From: Clostridiales bacterium | GTDB lineage: Bacteria > Bacillota > Clostridia > Lachnospirales > WQUN01 | DNA length: 5,220 bases | Reading direction: 5' to 3' | Assembly (NCBI GenBank): GCA_031254075.1 | Contig: JAIRVD010000311.1 | Location: forward strand, 1-5,220 | Part shown: one piece after another, positions 1 to 5,220 of the stretch | Layout of the letters: every line of letters starts with the position of its first letter | Position numbering within the stretch: the first letter of the stretch is position 1 | The notes under the pieces: generated by a model | What the model saw: the letters and a program-made list of their open reading frames with translations, nothing else | The model's database searches: none | What the model was told of the DNA's origin: nothing | Translations under genes and position numbers: made by a program

Positions 1-744
1 TTCTTCGGCGGCTACACAATCTACCGCGAACCGCTTGACCTTGCGCCAATCACGCGCCTGCCGATGTTTTTGCGAAAATTTCTGGGTTTTCTCGCGCGAA
101 AAATTCCGTTTCGCATAAAAGGAAAAAATTATTTTATCCGTGCATCAAAAAATGTTGAAGAACGTTTCATCGGCAACGCGAATATTTTTTCCGAATCGGA
201 ACGCAAAGAAATTTTAAGAAATCCCGTCAGCGGAAAAAAAATCACCGAAATTACAAAGCCACATTACGCCTCTGCCGCGCACTGCGACGATATCACAAAA
301 ATGCAATATCTCGACATCCACCTTTGGCTGCCGGGCGACATTCTGCTTTGCGCAGACAAAATGGCTATGGCAAACTCCCTCGAATCGCATTTTCCGTTAA
401 CGGACAAAGAGGTTTTCGCCGTCGCGTCGAAAATTCCCACACAATACCGCGTAAACAAAAAAAACGGCAAATACGCTTTCCGCCTTGCCGCATCTAAAAA
501 TTTCAAAGATAAACGCGAAAAAAAACGTCTTGGCTTTCCCGTGCCAATCCGTCATTGGTTAAAAGATGAAAAATATATCACAATCGTGCAAAACGCCTTC
601 GGGCAAGACTTTATGTCGGATTTCTTCAACACGGACAAGCTTCTCGCGTTACTTGAACGCCATAAATCCGGCAAAGAAGACAACAGCCGCAAAATCTGGA
701 CTGTTTTTATGTTTTCGGTTTGGTATGATGAATTCTTTATTTAA
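1..744 (+). CDS. asnB: Asparagine synthetase (glutamine-hydrolysing), C-terminal part
   Basis: This is the 3' end of a gene that begins before the window; 247 codons are visible, ending at TAA 742-744. The product uses ATP and glutamine-derived ammonia to convert aspartate to asparagine in the cytoplasm. Only part of the C-terminal synthetase domain is present; the N-terminal glutaminase domain lies upstream. The visible protein opens with F-F-G-G-Y-T-I-Y-R-E-P, matching the L-F-G-G-Y-N-I-Y-R-E-P segment just after the active-site S/A-D-E in the B. subtilis AsnB type. It continues with D-D-I-T-K-M-Q-Y-L-D, L-P-G-D-I-L-L-C-A-D-K-M and K-R-L-G-F-P-V-P-I-R-H-W-L, and ends with N-S-R-K-I-W-T-V. 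Order and spacing match that family, whose members are about 610-630 residues. One normally conserved stretch, E-L-R-V-P-F-L-D, reads E-S-H-F-P-L-T-D here (bases 382-405). The frame is intact, so this is not obviously a pseudogene. The end overlaps the convergent aminotransferase gene by 8 bases. Confidence 0.93.
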   Translation, partial: FFGGYTIYREPLDLAPITRLPMFLRKFLGFLARKIPFRIKGKNYFIRASKNVEERFIGNANIFSESERKEILRNPVSGKKITEITKPHYASAAHCDDITKMQYLDIHLWLPGDILLCADKMAMANSLESHFPLTDKEVFAVASKIPTQYRVNKKNGKYAFRLAASKNFKDKREKKRLGFPVPIRHWLKDEKYITIVQNAFGQDFMSDFFNTDKLLALLERHKSGKEDNSRKIWTVFMFSVWYDEFFI

Positions 745-1876
745 CCGCCTTTTGTACCGACAAGCAAAAAACCTCCAATGCCTTTTCTAATTCTTCCGAC
801 GAGAGGAAAGTCGGGGCAAAGCGCAGGTTTGAGTCGGCAGGGTCGATTCCGTAGGGGAAGGTTGCGCCGGCTTCGGTGATAATGACGCCGGAATCTTTGC
901 AGAGTTGACAAACGTGTTTTGCGTTGCCCGGGATTTCCACGGAAATAAAATATCCGCCGAGCGGTTTTGTGAAGGTTGCGTTTGTTGCGGCGAAATTTTT
1001 TTCAAAAGCGTTGATAACGAGTTCGAATTTCGGGCGAAGAATTTCGGCATGTTTTTTCATGTGGGCTTCTATGCCGTTTTTATTTTTAAAATAACGCGCG
1101 TGACGCAATTGATTTATTTTATCGGGTCCGATTGTTTGCGCGGCAATGCGTTTTTGCAAAATCTTAAAACTTTCGCCTGCGGCGGCGGCGCACGAAACGC
1201 TTGCGCCCGCAACACTTATTTTCGAAAACGACGTAAACAAAATCGGGCGCGATTCGTTGTCATTTTTTCTGCATTCGTCCAAAATATTCAGCGGTTGCGG
1301 ACGCTCGCCGCTGAAATGATGAATAGTGTACGCGTCATCCCAAATAATTCGGAATGCGGGATGCGCGGCGTGCATCTTTGCCAAACGCGCAATGGTTTCG
1401 TCGCTGTAAACATAGCCCTGCGGATTCGAAAAAACCGGCACGCAGAACATTCCCGCAACCTGCGGGTCGCGCACCAACTCCTCGACGGCGTCCATGTCGG
1501 GACCGTCGGGCGTCATCGGAACGGTAATCATTTCTATTCCGAAATATTCGCAAATGGAAAAATGACGGTCATATCCCGGAGAAGGACAAATGAATTTCGA
1601 ATTCGCGCCCCATTTTCTTTCCAGAACAAATGTCGCGACGCAGTCAAACATCATATTCAAACTCGAATTTCCTCCGACGATAACTTCATTCATATCCACG
1701 CGAAGCAGTTCCGCGAAAATTCGTTTCATCTCGGGAATTCCGTCGCCACCGCCGTAATTTCTGACATCCATTCCGTTTTCGGCAAAATAATTTTCAAGTT
1801 GAGCCGTCAACATTTCATCGCACAGCGCAAGCTGCAAGGCGTGCGGCCTGCCGCGCGTCGCATCAATTATTCTCAT
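737..1876 (-). CDS. PLP-dependent aminotransferase, aspartate aminotransferase class Ic / MocR-like group
   Basis: A complete 379-residue fold-type I aminotransferase, cytoplasmic and PLP-dependent. The N-terminal D-A-T-R-G-R-P (5-11), R-N-Y-G-G (39-43) and G-G-N-S-S-L-N-M-M-F-D (68-78) are characteristic of the group that includes the Corynebacterium glutamicum class Ic aspartate aminotransferase. Further motifs are S-N-P-Q-G (150-154, Asn151 expected to contact the PLP ring), W-D-D-A-Y (179-183), and S-F-S-K (216-219) followed by V-A-G-A, with Lys219 as the Schiff-base lysine. L-R-F-A-P (351-355) supplies Arg352, expected to bind the substrate carboxylate. Glutamate/aspartate transamination is likely from the family, but substrate choice cannot be read from sequence. 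The start chosen is the ATG at 1876: AGGAG lies 7 bases upstream, whereas the ATG at 1882 would sit only one base from it, and an upstream ATG at 1936 would add residues foreign to the family. It is transcribed towards asnB and appears to have its own promoter after the murA terminator. Confidence 0.92.
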   Translation of the reverse strand: MRIIDATRGRPHALQLALCDEMLTAQLENYFAENGMDVRNYGGGDGIPEMKRIFAELLRVDMNEVIVGGNSSLNMMFDCVATFVLERKWGANSKFICPSPGYDRHFSICEYFGIEMITVPMTPDGPDMDAVEELVRDPQVAGMFCVPVFSNPQGYVYSDETIARLAKMHAAHPAFRIIWDDAYTIHHFSGERPQPLNILDECRKNDNESRPILFTSFSKISVAGASVSCAAAAGESFKILQKRIAAQTIGPDKINQLRHARYFKNKNGIEAHMKKHAEILRPKFELVINAFEKNFAATNATFTKPLGGYFISVEIPGNAKHVCQLCKDSGVIITEAGATFPYGIDPADSNLRFAPTFLSSEELEKALEVFCLSVQKAVK

Positions 1877-1883
1877 TTCCATA

Positions 1884-1888
1884 CTCCT
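1884..1888 (-). promoter_or_regulatory. Ribosome binding site deciding the aminotransferase start
   Basis: The - strand reads AGGAG here, 7 bases before the ATG at 1876. This spacing is optimal for that ATG and excludes the in-frame ATG at 1882. Immediately upstream is a perfect AT-only palindrome at 1888-1902 (arms TAATTTT/AAAATTA around one T), which may simply be the usual AT-rich leader. Confidence 0.75.
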
Positions 1889-1950
1889 AATTTTTAAAAT
1901 TAAGTCCATCGTAAAACAAATGAACGTCCAAATCACCGTCGGTTATTTAT

Positions 1951-1979
1951 ATATTATTGCAGATACAACCTTTTTGCAA
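1951..1979 (-). promoter_or_regulatory. Candidate sigma-A-type promoter for the aminotransferase gene
   Basis: On the - strand, TTGCAA (1974-1979) is followed after 17 bases by TAATAT (1951-1956); each hexamer matches consensus at 4 of 6 positions. An overlapping alternative -10 is AATAAT (1953-1958) preceded by TGC, an extended -10 arrangement, but at 15 bases from the same -35. Either gives a leader of roughly 70 bases. Its position just downstream of the murA-side terminator hairpin supports independent transcription. This is a by-eye call in AT-rich DNA. Confidence 0.4.
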
Positions 1980-2007
1980 ATGATTGAAACCTGTAAAACT
2001 GAAGCAG

Positions 2008-2038
2008 AAAAACCGCATGACGTTAATCATGCGGTTTT
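2008..2038 (-). terminator. Rho-independent terminator downstream of murA
   Basis: A perfect 12-bp stem: arms 2009-2020 and 2027-2038 (on the + strand, AAAACCGCATGA and TCATGCGGTTTT) around a 6-base loop, CGTTAA. Read on the - strand it ends in a run of five T, fitting termination of transcripts coming from murA. The A/T tails are symmetrical, so it could act in both directions, but I see no + strand gene running into it. It lies 147 bases after the murA stop codon, unusually far for a simple murA terminator. Confidence 0.85.
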
Positions 2039-2185
2039 CAATTTCATATCCGAAAGTATTCCGCGACACGCCGCTGTTTTCCGGGTATTTATCTTCTCCG
2101 TTGATGAAATGACCACTCTGAGTTCTTCAACACGGTTCGGAGACAGGGGAGGCAGATGTTTTCGCGTTGGGGTATAGCGTTTACC
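2039..2185 (-). other. Unassigned 147-base block between murA and its terminator
   Basis: No gene can be assigned with confidence. Two things are visible. First, a hairpin: TCTCCG (2095-2100) pairs with CGGAGA (2138-2143), and inside it TTGA/TCAA plus GAA/TTC (2101-2108 with 2123-2130, one mismatch) closes a 14-base loop, with a 7-base bulge at 2131-2137. Second, the murA reading frame stays open on the - strand for 52 codons after the murA stop, ending at a TGA (2027-2029) inside the terminator stem. That frame contains L-S-P-N-R-V-E-E-L-R-V-V but has no ATG start near its beginning and no ribosome binding site I can see. It may be a long murA 3' untranslated region, a small RNA, or a gene remnant or dispersed repeat. 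Confidence 0.4.
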
Positions 2186-3463
2186 TTACGCACATTTCTC
2201 CAGTGCGGTTTCGATTTGTATATCCGCGCCGAGGGCGGAAAGGTCTTTTTCGATTTGTGCGTAGCCGCGTTCTATGAATTCTGCGTTTTGGACGATTGAT
2301 TCGCCTTCGGCGGCCATGGCGGCGAGGACGAGAGATGCGCCGCAACGAAGGTCGCGAGCGGTGACGACTGCGCCGCGAAGTTTTGTCCCTTCTATTATGA
2401 AGGTTCTGTTGTCGGCGGTGAGACGAATGTTGGCTTTCATGTGTCGTAATTCTTGTGCGTGGCTGAAGCGTTTGTCAAAAATTTTTTCGGTAACTTCGCT
2501 GTGACCGGTGGCGGTCGAAAGTGCCGCAACGAATTGTGCCTGCATATCTGTGGGGAAGCCGGGATGAACTCCTGTAACCAGACGCGGAATCGCAAGAAGA
2601 CGTTCCGGCGCGCGCAGATATGCGGTGGAATTTTCGGTGCGGTATTTGCAGTTCATTTCGGAAAAATAGTTTGCGAACGGAGCAAGGTCCTTTGGGCGAA
2701 TGTTGGTGAGCTGAATTTCGCCGCCCGTCATTGCCGCCGCGGTGAGGTAGGTTCCCGCAACGATGCGGTCGGGAATAATTGTGTGCATCGTTTTTCGAAA
2801 AAACTTTTTCACGCCGTTGATTATGATTGTTCCCGAACCCGCTCCGCGAATGTCCGCGCCCATGTTTTGCAAGAACTGCGCGAGGTCGATGATTTCGGGT
2901 TCGCGCGCGGCGTTTTCGATTATGGTTTCGCCTTGGGCTTTCGTCGCGGCAATCATCAGATTTTCCGTCGCTCCAACGCTCGGGCTTTTCAATCTGATTC
3001 TCGCGCCGCGCAGTCCGTCTGTTTCGCAAAAAAGTTTTCGTTCTTCTTCGCGAATCTTCGCGCCCATTTTTTTCAGACCGTCGATGTGCAAATCAATTGC
3101 GCGTTCGCCGATACAGCATCCGCCGGGCGAAGCAATGTTCACTCGTCCCGTTTGCGCAAGCATCGCTCCGATAAACAATATCGACGAACGCATTCGCCCC
3201 GCATACTTATCCGGAATCTCGTGCTTCATGTTTCCGCATGGACTGATTGTCAGCGTGTTTCCAACAAACCTCACCCCGAAACCGATGCTTCGCAAAATTT
3301 CCACAGTGTCAAACGCATCCGAAATTCGCGGGCAATTGTGAATTATTGTTTCGCTTTCGTTAAGGCACGCGGCGGAAAGAATCGGCAGCACGGCATTTTT
3401 CGCTCCGCCGATTTCAATTGCGCCGCAAAGCCGAATTCCTCCTCGGATTCGGTATTGACGCAT
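2186..3463 (-). CDS. murA: UDP-N-acetylglucosamine 1-carboxyvinyltransferase
   Basis: A complete 425-residue MurA, the cytoplasmic enzyme that transfers enolpyruvate from PEP to UDP-N-acetylglucosamine, the first committed step of peptidoglycan synthesis and the target of fosfomycin. The start M-R-Q-Y-R-I-R-G-G aligns with the usual N-terminus. G-G-A-K-N-A-V-L-P-I-L (19-29) carries Lys22 and Asn23. P-G-G-C-C-I-G-E-R (113-121) carries the catalytic, fosfomycin-reactive Cys116 and Arg121. G-F-P-T-D-M-Q-A-Q (302-310) carries the general-base Asp306. Arg332, Arg373 (in D-L-R-C-G-A) and Arg399 (in E-R-G-Y) match known active-site arginines. Length is normal for the family (about 417-435). The ATG at 3463 fits the family best, with GGGAG 11 bases upstream (AAGG is closer but too near); an in-frame ATG at 3481 would add six residues and lacks a ribosome binding site. 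Divergent from miaA. Firmicutes often have two paralogues (MurA1/MurA2, also called MurZ); which one this is cannot be told here. Confidence 0.96.
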   Translation of the reverse strand: MRQYRIRGGIRLCGAIEIGGAKNAVLPILSAACLNESETIIHNCPRISDAFDTVEILRSIGFGVRFVGNTLTISPCGNMKHEIPDKYAGRMRSSILFIGAMLAQTGRVNIASPGGCCIGERAIDLHIDGLKKMGAKIREEERKLFCETDGLRGARIRLKSPSVGATENLMIAATKAQGETIIENAAREPEIIDLAQFLQNMGADIRGAGSGTIIINGVKKFFRKTMHTIIPDRIVAGTYLTAAAMTGGEIQLTNIRPKDLAPFANYFSEMNCKYRTENSTAYLRAPERLLAIPRLVTGVHPGFPTDMQAQFVAALSTATGHSEVTEKIFDKRFSHAQELRHMKANIRLTADNRTFIIEGTKLRGAVVTARDLRCGASLVLAAMAAEGESIVQNAEFIERGYAQIEKDLSALGADIQIETALEKCA

Positions 3464-3484
3464 AGCCTTCACATCTCCCATAAT
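3455..3484 (+). promoter_or_regulatory. Sigma-A-type promoter for the miaA-hfq-ynbB operon
   Basis: TTGACG (3455-3460) and CATAAT (3479-3484) are separated by 18 bases; each hexamer matches consensus at 5 of 6 positions. Transcription would start near 3491, giving a leader of about 46 bases to the miaA ATG. The -35 box lies over the first codons of divergent murA. A second weak possibility is the extended -10 TGT-GATACT (3491-3499), which lacks a matching -35. For murA the best -35-like hexamer on the other strand is TTGTCA (3513-3518), but no good -10 sits at the right distance, so the murA promoter is unresolved. Confidence 0.55.
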
Positions 3485-3486
3485 CA

Positions 3487-3506
3487 GGCATGTGATACTA
3501 TATGCC
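3487..3506. repeat. Imperfect 20-bp palindrome in the murA/miaA divergent region
   Basis: GGCAT (3487-3491), ten bases, then ATGCC (3502-3506); 7 of the 10 base pairs of the dyad are symmetric. It begins two bases after the predicted miaA -10, so it covers the likely start of transcription and could be an operator. As RNA from the miaA side it could instead form a 7-bp hairpin (one G-U pair) with loop GATACT at the very 5' end of the leader. The role is inferred from position only. Confidence 0.45.
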
Positions 3507-3523
3507 GAGCAGTGACAAGTGGT

Positions 3524-3529
3524 GAGGAG
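3524..3529 (+). promoter_or_regulatory. Ribosome binding site deciding the miaA start
   Basis: GAGGAG lies 7 bases before the ATG at 3537. This argues against the in-frame GTG at 3519, which lies upstream of this site and has no ribosome binding site of its own. The ATG start also places the P-loop at residues 6-13, as expected for MiaA. Confidence 0.8.
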
Positions 3530-3536
3530 TTTTTAT

Positions 3537-4457
3537 ATGTATGTAATATCGGGACCAACAGCAAGCGGAAAAACCGCTGTGGCTATCGAACTTGCAAAAA
3601 AATGCGGCGGCGAAATTATTTCGGCGGATTCGATGCAGGTGTACAAAGGAATGAATATCGGAACGGCAAAGCCTTCCGAGGCGGAGACGGAAGGCATTCC
3701 GCATTATATGATTGATATAATCAATCCCGACGAACAGTTTTCAGCGGCGGAATTCCAAACGAGGGCTTTCGATGAAATAAAAAAAATCCGTGCGCGCGGA
3801 AAAATTCCAATTATCGCCGGCGGAACGGGTTTTTATATTAACGCGGTTTTGTACGGCGCGGTGTTTTCTTCTAATGCAAAGGAGGAAGAATTGCGAAAAT
3901 ATTTCGAAAAACTCGCACAATCAAACGGCGCGGAATTTTTACATGAAAAATTACGCCAAGTTGACCCGGCATACGCCGCGACGCTTCACGCGAATAATGT
4001 AAAGCGCGTTGCGCGCGCGTTGGCGTATTGCGAAATCACCTGCGAAAAATTTTCCGAGTACAACGCCGCGCAAAAAATAAAACGAAAAAATATTTTCGGC
4101 GCGAAAAATTTTATTCTTTCGATGAGCAGAAAAATTTTGTACGAGCGCATCAATGCGCGTACAATCGCGATGTTCGAAGCCGGGCTTGTCGAAGAAGTGC
4201 GCGATTTGCTTGCAAAAGGATATAATAAAAGACTTGCGACAATGCAGGGAATAGGCTATAAAGAAACAGTGCAATTTATAAACGGCGAAATGTCGCAAGC
4301 CGAAACCGTCGCCGCGATTCAGCAAGCGACGCGTCACTATGCCAAGCGGCAGGAAACATGGTTTCGCAATCAAATGCCGGAGGCGATAATTTTATCAACC
4401 GAAGGAAAAACGCCCGAGGAATTGGCAGAAAAAATTTTACACAGAGAGGATATTTAA
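3537..4457 (+). CDS. miaA: tRNA dimethylallyltransferase (i6A37 synthesis)
   Basis: A complete 306-residue MiaA, which adds a dimethylallyl group from DMAPP to N6 of adenosine 37 in tRNAs that read UNN codons. The P-loop is G-P-T-A-S-G-K-T (6-13). S-A-D-S-M-Q-V-Y (29-36) carries the catalytic Asp31. G-G-T-G-F-Y (95-100) carries the conserved Thr97. N-N-V-K-R-V-A-R-A-L (153-162) is the N-x-x-R-x-x-R-A-L element. M-Q-G-I-G-Y-K-E (236-243) and T-R-H-Y-A-K-R-Q-E-T-W-F (265-276) are the C-terminal signatures. Length and order are typical. The R-A-L-E seen in most homologues reads R-A-L-A here, a small change away from the catalytic residues. It is first in the operon; hfq starts one base after its stop. 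Confidence 0.97.
   Translation: MYVISGPTASGKTAVAIELAKKCGGEIISADSMQVYKGMNIGTAKPSEAETEGIPHYMIDIINPDEQFSAAEFQTRAFDEIKKIRARGKIPIIAGGTGFYINAVLYGAVFSSNAKEEELRKYFEKLAQSNGAEFLHEKLRQVDPAYAATLHANNVKRVARALAYCEITCEKFSEYNAAQKIKRKNIFGAKNFILSMSRKILYERINARTIAMFEAGLVEEVRDLLAKGYNKRLATMQGIGYKETVQFINGEMSQAETVAAIQQATRHYAKRQETWFRNQMPEAIILSTEGKTPEELAEKILHREDI
4446..4450 (+). promoter_or_regulatory. hfq ribosome binding site inside the end of miaA
   Basis: GAGGA lies 8 bases before the hfq ATG and overlaps the last codons of miaA. With a stop-to-start gap of only one base, translation of the two genes is probably coupled. Confidence 0.75.
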
Positions 4458-4458
4458 C

Positions 4459-4674
4459 ATGGGAATCAACTATCAAGACCAACTTCTGAGCGCGGTGCGC
4501 AAGGAAAACATGCCCGTAACAATTTATTTAACCAGCGGGTTTCAAATACGCGGGCTTATTCGTAATTTTGACGCATATGTCGTAATCGTGGAAAGCGACG
4601 GAAAACAACAAATGGTTTACAAACACGCAATTTCGACGATTGTGCCGTTGAAAACGATAGATATCGGCATCTAG
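4459..4674 (+). CDS. hfq: RNA chaperone Hfq
   Basis: A complete 71-residue Hfq, a hexameric Sm-like protein that binds small RNAs and mRNAs. The N-terminal helix contains Gln8. The Sm1 region runs from V-T-I-Y-L (20-24) through G-F-Q-I-R-G (27-32) to F-D-A-Y (37-40). The Sm2 motif is Y-K-H-A-I-S-T (54-60), with Lys55 and His56 matching the proximal-face U-binding residues. The rim reads R-K-E-N (14-17), as in Gram-positive Hfq, instead of the arginine-rich patch of Enterobacteria, and Phe28 matches the distal-face aromatic seen in B. subtilis. There is almost no C-terminal tail after the Sm core, so this is a minimal Hfq. The reduced rim arginines suggest weaker RNA annealing than in E. coli, by analogy with other Firmicutes. 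It sits between miaA and ynbB, the classic order. Confidence 0.98.
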   Translation: MGINYQDQLLSAVRKENMPVTIYLTSGFQIRGLIRNFDAYVVIVESDGKQQMVYKHAISTIVPLKTIDIGI

Positions 4675-4688
4675 GAATGGAGAAAAAT

Positions 4689-5220
4689 ATGTTTTACGAT
4701 TATTTAACAAGCCACATGGGAATAAGCCCCCGCGTGGCTTCTTTTGTTGAGGAAACGGAAAAAGAGGTTTTATCGCTTTATGTGCAGGCGGACGAAATCG
4801 CCGCAGGCAATCAAATGAAAATTTTGCACGCGATGCAAAACGCGCGGTTAAGCGACACGCATTTTACTAATTCGACGGGTTACGGATATCACGACGAAGG
4901 GCGCGAGGTATTGGAAAAAATCTACGCAAATATTTTTTCGGCGGAATCCGCGCTTCTTCGTCCGCAATTAATTTCCGGAACGCACGCGCTTGCGGCGGCG
5001 TTATTCGGAAATCTTCGTCCGGGCGACGTTTTGTTTTCGCCCGTCGGAAAACCGTATGATACGCTCGAATCAGTAATCGGCATTCGTCCGGCGTCGGGTT
5101 CGCTTGCCGAATACGGAATTACTTACCGCCAAGCGGAACTGAAAGAAAACGGCGATTTCGACTTCGACGCAATCATCGCCGCGCTTGCCGATAAACCGAA
5201 AATGGCGACGATTCAACGCT
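4689..5220 (+). CDS. ynbB: YnbB-family PLP enzyme (aluminium resistance / methionine gamma-lyase-like), 5' part
   Basis: The first 177 codons are present and the gene runs off the window; full-length relatives are a little over 400 residues. The start ATG has GGAG 6 bases upstream (4679-4682) and lies 14 bases after the hfq stop. The protein matches the family called aluminium resistance protein or methionine gamma-lyase-like: G-N-Q-M-K-I-L (43-49), N-S-T-G-Y-G-Y-H-D-E-G-R-E (62-74), R-P-Q-L-I-S-G-T-H-A-L (94-104), L-R-P-G-D-V-L (113-119) and P-Y-D-T-L-E-S-V-I-G-I (126-136). The last complete codons read M-A-T-I-Q-R, leading into the family's Q-R-S motif. The PLP lysine lies beyond the window. 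The fold predicts PLP-dependent chemistry on a sulphur amino acid, but the true substrate is not established and the aluminium link is weak. A terminator-like hairpin lies inside the first codons (4709-4740). Confidence 0.93.
   Translation, partial: MFYDYLTSHMGISPRVASFVEETEKEVLSLYVQADEIAAGNQMKILHAMQNARLSDTHFTNSTGYGYHDEGREVLEKIYANIFSAESALLRPQLISGTHALAAALFGNLRPGDVLFSPVGKPYDTLESVIGIRPASGSLAEYGITYRQAELKENGDFDFDAIIAALADKPKMATIQR

Noticed and set aside
745..790. Possible bidirectional terminator between asnB and the aminotransferase gene.
   Set aside because: Only a 4-bp TTGT/ACAA pairing with short flanking T/A runs is visible, too weak to call.
803..817. A GAGGAAAGTCGGGGC string resembling the conserved P3-P4 part of bacterial RNase P RNA.
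   Set aside because: It lies inside the well-supported aminotransferase gene, encoding its C-terminal R-F-A-P region on the other strand, and no other RNase P RNA elements surround it.
905..1897. A 330-codon + strand frame antisense to the aminotransferase gene.
   Set aside because: It is a codon-bias shadow: composition rich in R, N, F and C, no family motifs, while the opposite strand has all aminotransferase motifs.
1920..2177. An 85-codon open frame on the + strand across the gap between murA and the aminotransferase gene.
   Set aside because: There is no ribosome binding site before its ATG, no recognisable family, and it runs across the predicted promoter and terminator hairpin.
2039..2185. 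Possible 5S, 6S, SRP RNA or tmRNA in the block after murA, prompted by a C-C-G-A-A-C / G-A-A-C-T-C-A-G-A-style stretch on the - strand.
   Set aside because: The closing stems and signature segments of these RNAs are absent, so no known RNA family can be named; it is kept only as an unassigned block.
2453..3715. A 420-codon + strand frame antisense to murA that runs on into miaA.
   Set aside because: It overlaps two clearly real genes in other frames and shows no protein motif; long antisense frames are common with this codon usage.

Overview
The window looks like ordinary chromosomal DNA from a member of the Bacillota (Firmicutes), perhaps a Negativicutes or Clostridia relative. The clearest evidence is the block miaA-hfq-ynbB on the + strand, the same order as in Bacillus subtilis. 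The Hfq rim motif R-K-E-N and the AsnB type (with a G-F-P-V-P-I-R tail) also fit. Strong AGGAG-type ribosome binding sites and moderately AT-rich DNA are consistent with this. Genus-level assignment is not possible from the sequence alone.

Layout: (1) 1-744, + strand: the last 247 codons of an asparagine synthetase. (2) 737-1876, - strand: a complete PLP-dependent aminotransferase of the aspartate-aminotransferase class Ic / MocR-like group, meeting asnB tail to tail with an 8-base overlap. (3) 1877-2185: a 309-base gap holding a probable aminotransferase promoter, a 12-bp terminator hairpin, and a 147-base stretch after murA that I cannot assign. (4) 2186-3463, - strand: complete murA. (5) 3464-3536: a 73-base divergent region with a good sigma-A-type promoter for miaA and an imperfect 20-bp palindrome. 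(6) 3537-5220, + strand: miaA, hfq and the 5' part of a YnbB-family PLP enzyme, with 1- and 14-base gaps, so almost certainly one operon.

The genes cover amino-acid nitrogen metabolism (AsnB, aminotransferase), the first committed step of peptidoglycan synthesis (MurA), tRNA i6A37 modification (MiaA) and RNA-chaperone regulation (Hfq), plus a conserved PLP enzyme of uncertain role (YnbB). I see no mobile element, CRISPR array, tRNA or rRNA, and no convincing new system. The places most worth a second look are the unexplained structured and open-frame block downstream of murA, the palindrome between murA and miaA, and a terminator-like hairpin inside the start of ynbB.
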